A stretch of 44,851 nt of DNA from Verrucomicrobiia bacterium (GTDB taxonomy: Bacteria > Verrucomicrobiota > Verrucomicrobiia > Limisphaerales > JADLHS01). Position numbers and translations under genes: made by a program. The notes under the pieces are model-generated. The model worked only from the letters and a program-made list of their open reading frames with translations, did no database searches and had not been told where the DNA came from. Location of the stretch: NCBI GenBank assembly GCA_011525685.1, contig WYBW01000069.1, forward strand, positions 1-44,851, given 5' to 3'. This document shows, piece after piece, positions 42,294 through 44,851 of the stretch. Each line of letters begins with the position of its first letter. Within the stretch, counting starts at the first letter, position 1.

Positions 42294-44273
42294 ATGCACA
42301 TAATGAGAACCATCCGAACATTCGGGGGGACCTTGGCTGCCCTCACACTTGCCTTGGGAACCGCTCTGACCGCTCTCGGCCAACCGATTCCAGGCCAGTA
42401 CATCGCCGTGTTCAAAGACGACGTCGCCGACCCAGGACCGGCGGCCCGGCAATTGGAGACGCAACACGGTCTGGCGGTGCGTCATGTGTATCAACATTCC
42501 GTCCGGGGCTTTGCCTTCGCCGGAAACGCCCAGGCGGCGCAGGCGCTGGCCCGCAATCCGCGCATCGCCTATGTGGAGCAGGACCAACTGGCCCACACTT
42601 CGAAGGCCGCCATCCCCACCGGCGTGAGCCGCATCGGGATTGACGCTCCTCTGCTCAATGCCATTTCGCCGGCGGGAGCGAATGTGGACGCGAGGATCGC
42701 CATCATTGACACCGGCTTGCAGCGCAATCACCCCGACCTCAACGTGGACCCCAACGGCGTGCGCGTGATTACCACGACCACGAAAGTGAAGGGAAGGAAC
42801 ATAACTGAGATCACCTTTGACAACGTCTTCGATGATGACAACGGCCACGGCACACACGTCGGCGGAACGGTTGCCGCCAACGGGGCCATCGTCGGCGTCG
42901 CGCCAGGCGCGTTGCTGACGGCGGTAAAAGTGTTAAGCGCCGGCGGTTCAGGGCCATGGTCCTATGTCATTGCGGGCGTGGATTGGGTCGCCGGCCAGCC
43001 GGAGCGGTTTGATGTTGCGAACATGAGCTTGGGCGGAGGGTATTCGCAGGCGGTCAATGACGCGGTCAAACGAGCAACCGACAAAGGCATCGTGTTCGTC
43101 GTCTCGGCGGGCAACGCGTCCAGCGACGTCAGCCAGGTGTCGCCGGCCTCCGAACCGAGCGCGATCACCGTCTCCGCAATGGTGGATTACGACGGCGCAC
43201 CTGGCGGACTGGTATCGGGCGACTATGTCTCCTGCAAGAACGCAGACGGCACGGGTGGCGCTTTGCACCCCGACGAAGCCTTCGCCTGCTTCAGCAATTT
43301 TGGCGCGGGCGTGGATATTTGCGCGCCCGGCGTGCGCATCTATTCCACCTGGCCACAAACCCTCGGCGATCAGACCGGTTACCACACCATCTCAGGCACC
43401 AGCATGGCTGCGCCGCACGTCGCCGGGGCAGCGGCGCTCTACGTGGCGCTCAACCGGGCGAACCGAACGCACACCAGGACCTGGGTGGACGAGGTCACTG
43501 CGGCGCTCACGTCTTCTGGCTGGCGCGCCGGCGATTACGGCTACTTCGATTATTACACGCAGGCCGGCTCGCCCCGGCCCACGGGCGACAAGGATTCCAC
43601 CCGCGAACCCCTTTTGAACGTGAGCGCGCTGTTGGGCGTGACCTCCCGGCCGGACCCGGAAATCTTCGTCACCATTGCCGAGCCTGCGAACAACAGCACC
43701 GTGCAGACCGGCACGCCGGTGACTTTCACGGCAACTGCCACTTGGGGAGGCATGGACGTGACCGACGCGATTGTCTGGACCTCGAGTCGGGATGGCGTGC
43801 TCGGCAACGGCGGCTCCATTTCCGCCGCGTTGAGTGCAGGCACGCACAGCATCGTCGCCGCGGTACCGGACCCGGTCAGCAGCTTTGGCGGTGCGGCCTC
43901 GATCAACGTCGTAGCGGGCCAGGCCACGCCGGTGCCCAAGCAGTTGTTCATCGCCCTTTCCTTCAGCAAACCCGGCGATCCGCCGGTGTACTTCGACGGA
44001 GAAACCATGCGCTCCTACTTCGACGTCACCGACGAACTGGGGGCGCCGGTTCAGGACGCGTATGTTTCCGGCACCCTCAAGACCCCGGCGGGCGGCACGC
44101 TCACCGCCTCCGGCAACACCGATGCCAATGGACGATTCGAAGCGAGCATGAGGCTGAACGGCAAACAGGGCGGGGCCAACAACTACGGCCTTTGGACCTG
44201 CTCCGGTTACGCGACCAAACCAGACCATCTGCGCAGCGACACCGTCAGCCGCGCGTTTGAATTGAGGCGGTGA
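42294..44273 (+). CDS. Secreted subtilisin-like serine protease (S8 family)
   Basis: A 659-residue protein from ATG 42294 (the ATG at 42303 is an alternative; both give the signal peptide MRTIRTFGGTLAALTLALG). An I9-type propeptide follows (PGQYIAVFKDDV through PRIAYVEQDQLAH, 33-101). The S8 domain has all catalytic residues: Asp 139 in IAIIDTGLQ, His 185 in NGHGTHVGG, the oxyanion Asn 274 in VSAGNAS and Ser 370 in SGTSMAAPH. After it (about 460-560) comes an Ig-like domain, PANNSTVQTGTPVTFTATAT, and a second beta-domain with AYVSGTLKTPAGG. It degrades proteins outside the cell. A terminator at 44412-44451 lies downstream. Confidence 0.93.
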   Translation: MHIMRTIRTFGGTLAALTLALGTALTALGQPIPGQYIAVFKDDVADPGPAARQLETQHGLAVRHVYQHSVRGFAFAGNAQAAQALARNPRIAYVEQDQLAHTSKAAIPTGVSRIGIDAPLLNAISPAGANVDARIAIIDTGLQRNHPDLNVDPNGVRVITTTTKVKGRNITEITFDNVFDDDNGHGTHVGGTVAANGAIVGVAPGALLTAVKVLSAGGSGPWSYVIAGVDWVAGQPERFDVANMSLGGGYSQAVNDAVKRATDKGIVFVVSAGNASSDVSQVSPASEPSAITVSAMVDYDGAPGGLVSGDYVSCKNADGTGGALHPDEAFACFSNFGAGVDICAPGVRIYSTWPQTLGDQTGYHTISGTSMAAPHVAGAAALYVALNRANRTHTRTWVDEVTAALTSSGWRAGDYGYFDYYTQAGSPRPTGDKDSTREPLLNVSALLGVTSRPDPEIFVTIAEPANNSTVQTGTPVTFTATATWGGMDVTDAIVWTSSRDGVLGNGGSISAALSAGTHSIVAAVPDPVSSFGGAASINVVAGQATPVPKQLFIALSFSKPGDPPVYFDGETMRSYFDVTDELGAPVQDAYVSGTLKTPAGGTLTASGNTDANGRFEASMRLNGKQGGANNYGLWTCSGYATKPDHLRSDTVSRAFELRR

Positions 44274-44411
44274 TCCGACATAACGAGCCGACGATGCCGT
44301 CCGGGCGGCGGGTGGTGGTGCGGTGGAATTGAGGAGTTCCGACCGCGTTCGCCGTCCGGGTCGTTGAGAGAGCCATGACTTGAGTGGAGCAGATCATGGT
44401 GGACTCCGCCA

Positions 44412-44451
44412 AAAAGCAGCCCGTGGTTCGCCACGGGCTGTTCACTTTTTG
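44412..44451. terminator. Strong rho-independent terminator, probably bidirectional
   Basis: CAGCCCGTGG (44417-44426), loop TTCG (44427-44430) and CCACGGGCTG (44431-44440) give a perfect 10-bp stem with a stable UUCG-type tetraloop, preceded by AAAAAG and followed by TTCACTTTTT. Either strand can form a stem with a U-run. It lies 140 bp after the subtilase stop and just before the IS5 element. Confidence 0.82.
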
Positions 44452-44462
44452 TGTGCCCTTAA

Positions 44463-44851
44463 GGAAACGCTGATTTAATCTCGATGGAATTCTTTTTAAC
44501 AAGGAGGCGGGATTTTCCGTCAGTGAGGCATGACCCACCAAACCACGTTCGCCCACGCTGAATTCGCCAACAAAAAGAAGACCACCCGCCGCGAAAAGTT
44601 CCTCGCCCGCAGGGAGGAAGTCATCCCGTGGGCCAGACTCCTGGACGTCATCGAGCCGCACTATCCCCGAGGCAAACGCGGTCGTCCCCCCATCGGTCTG
44701 GAGCGGATGTTGCGCGTCTATTTCCTCCAGCAATGGTATGGGCTGGCCGACGAAGCGCTCGAAGACGCGCTCTACGACAGCCAGGCGTTGCAACGCTTCG
44801 CCCGCATTGATCTTGCGGCCGAAGGGGTGCCCGACGCCACCACCCTCCTGA
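44463..44851 (+). mobile_element. IS5-family insertion sequence, left part (runs off the window)
   Basis: The element is recognised by its transposase. Its probable left end is GGAAACGCTG at 44463, directly after TTAA (44459-44462). IS5-group elements duplicate YTAR targets, which TTAA fits. The right end is outside the window, so neither terminal repeat nor target duplication can be checked. Confidence 0.6.
44530..44851 (+). CDS. IS5-family transposase, N-terminal part
   Basis: 107 codons are visible to the window edge. It reads MTHQTTFAHAEFANKKKTTR, then REKFLARREEVIPWARLLDV, IEPHYPRGKRGRPPIGLERM and RVYFLQQWYGLADEALEDAL, the N-terminal domain of IS5-group DDE transposases. The catalytic DDE residues lie further on and are not in the window. 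The ATG at 44530 has GAGG 1-5 nt upstream; an AAGGAGG about 20 nt further up is too far. The intactness of the element cannot be judged. Confidence 0.9.
   Translation, partial: MTHQTTFAHAEFANKKKTTRREKFLARREEVIPWARLLDVIEPHYPRGKRGRPPIGLERMLRVYFLQQWYGLADEALEDALYDSQALQRFARIDLAAEGVPDATTLL

Overview
The window looks like chromosomal DNA of a Verrucomicrobiota bacterium, most likely from the Limisphaerales/Pedosphaera-like group. The reasons are high GC content, a Minf_1886-family protein, a DUF1080 protein paired with a Tat-exported Gfo/Idh/MocA oxidoreductase, a PEP-CTERM protein, an ECF sigma factor next to a kinase-WD40 protein, and many short palindromic repeats between and inside genes. This placement is inferred from gene content; no search was run.

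Layout. 1-910 is the N-terminal part of a secreted repeat protein on the minus strand, running off the left edge. 1370-1445 is a tRNA-Ala(GGC). 1546-5362 holds small housekeeping genes: HAD phosphatase, EVE-domain protein, YggS/PLPBP, an unknown protein, a lipoprotein, a cupin and a rhodanese. 5371-7685 is a two-gene minus operon of plsY and an unusual GNAT-aminotransferase fusion. 8180-14047 carries proS, an FAH-family hydrolase, a 43-residue membrane peptide, a Minf_1886 protein and a double M16 peptidase. 14075-18766 holds secreted or exported proteins on the minus strand. 19021-23786 is a D-glucarate catabolic locus with a GntP permease, glucarate dehydratase and KdgD-like dehydratase. 24025-26473 is a compact minus operon with an enolase-superfamily dehydratase, a secreted protein and several tiny coupled ORFs. 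26905-30308 has a TPR protein and aroB with a conserved unknown partner. 30399-36813 is a carbohydrate region with an SDR, a GH88-like hydrolase, an oxidoreductase, a sugar isomerase-like protein and a DUF4832-like protein. 37031-42097 is a sigma factor, a short coupled ORF and a Ser/Thr kinase with WD40 repeats. 42294-44273 is a subtilase. The right edge is the start of an IS5-family insertion sequence.

The most striking feature is a set of dispersed palindromic repeats that resemble REP/BIME elements. One family starts with a GTAG tetranucleotide followed by 7-8 bp hairpins around a TCC or GGA loop. The hairpin arms differ between copies in a compensatory way, and this can be read directly from the sequence. 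Copies lie at 7881-8093, 23992-24061, 35239-35373, 36834-36983 and 42094-42161. In two of them the TAG of the GTAG motif is used as the stop codon of the adjoining reading frame. A second GTAG-type family sits in frame inside the GH88-like gene (32118-32193) and encodes nearly the same peptide from either strand. Three further palindromic or low-complexity families occur at 3504-3610 and 20049-20160, at 37748-37852, and inside the kinase at 38391-38478. No RAYT-type transposase is visible in the window, so the mobilising enzyme would have to be elsewhere.

Functional links. The GntP permease, glucarate dehydratase and KdgD-like dehydratase form a path from D-glucarate to 2-oxoglutarate semialdehyde. 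The GH88-like, Gfo/Idh/MocA, isomerase and second enolase-superfamily proteins suggest use of uronic-acid-rich polysaccharides. The sigma factor, short ORF and kinase overlap and are probably one signalling unit.
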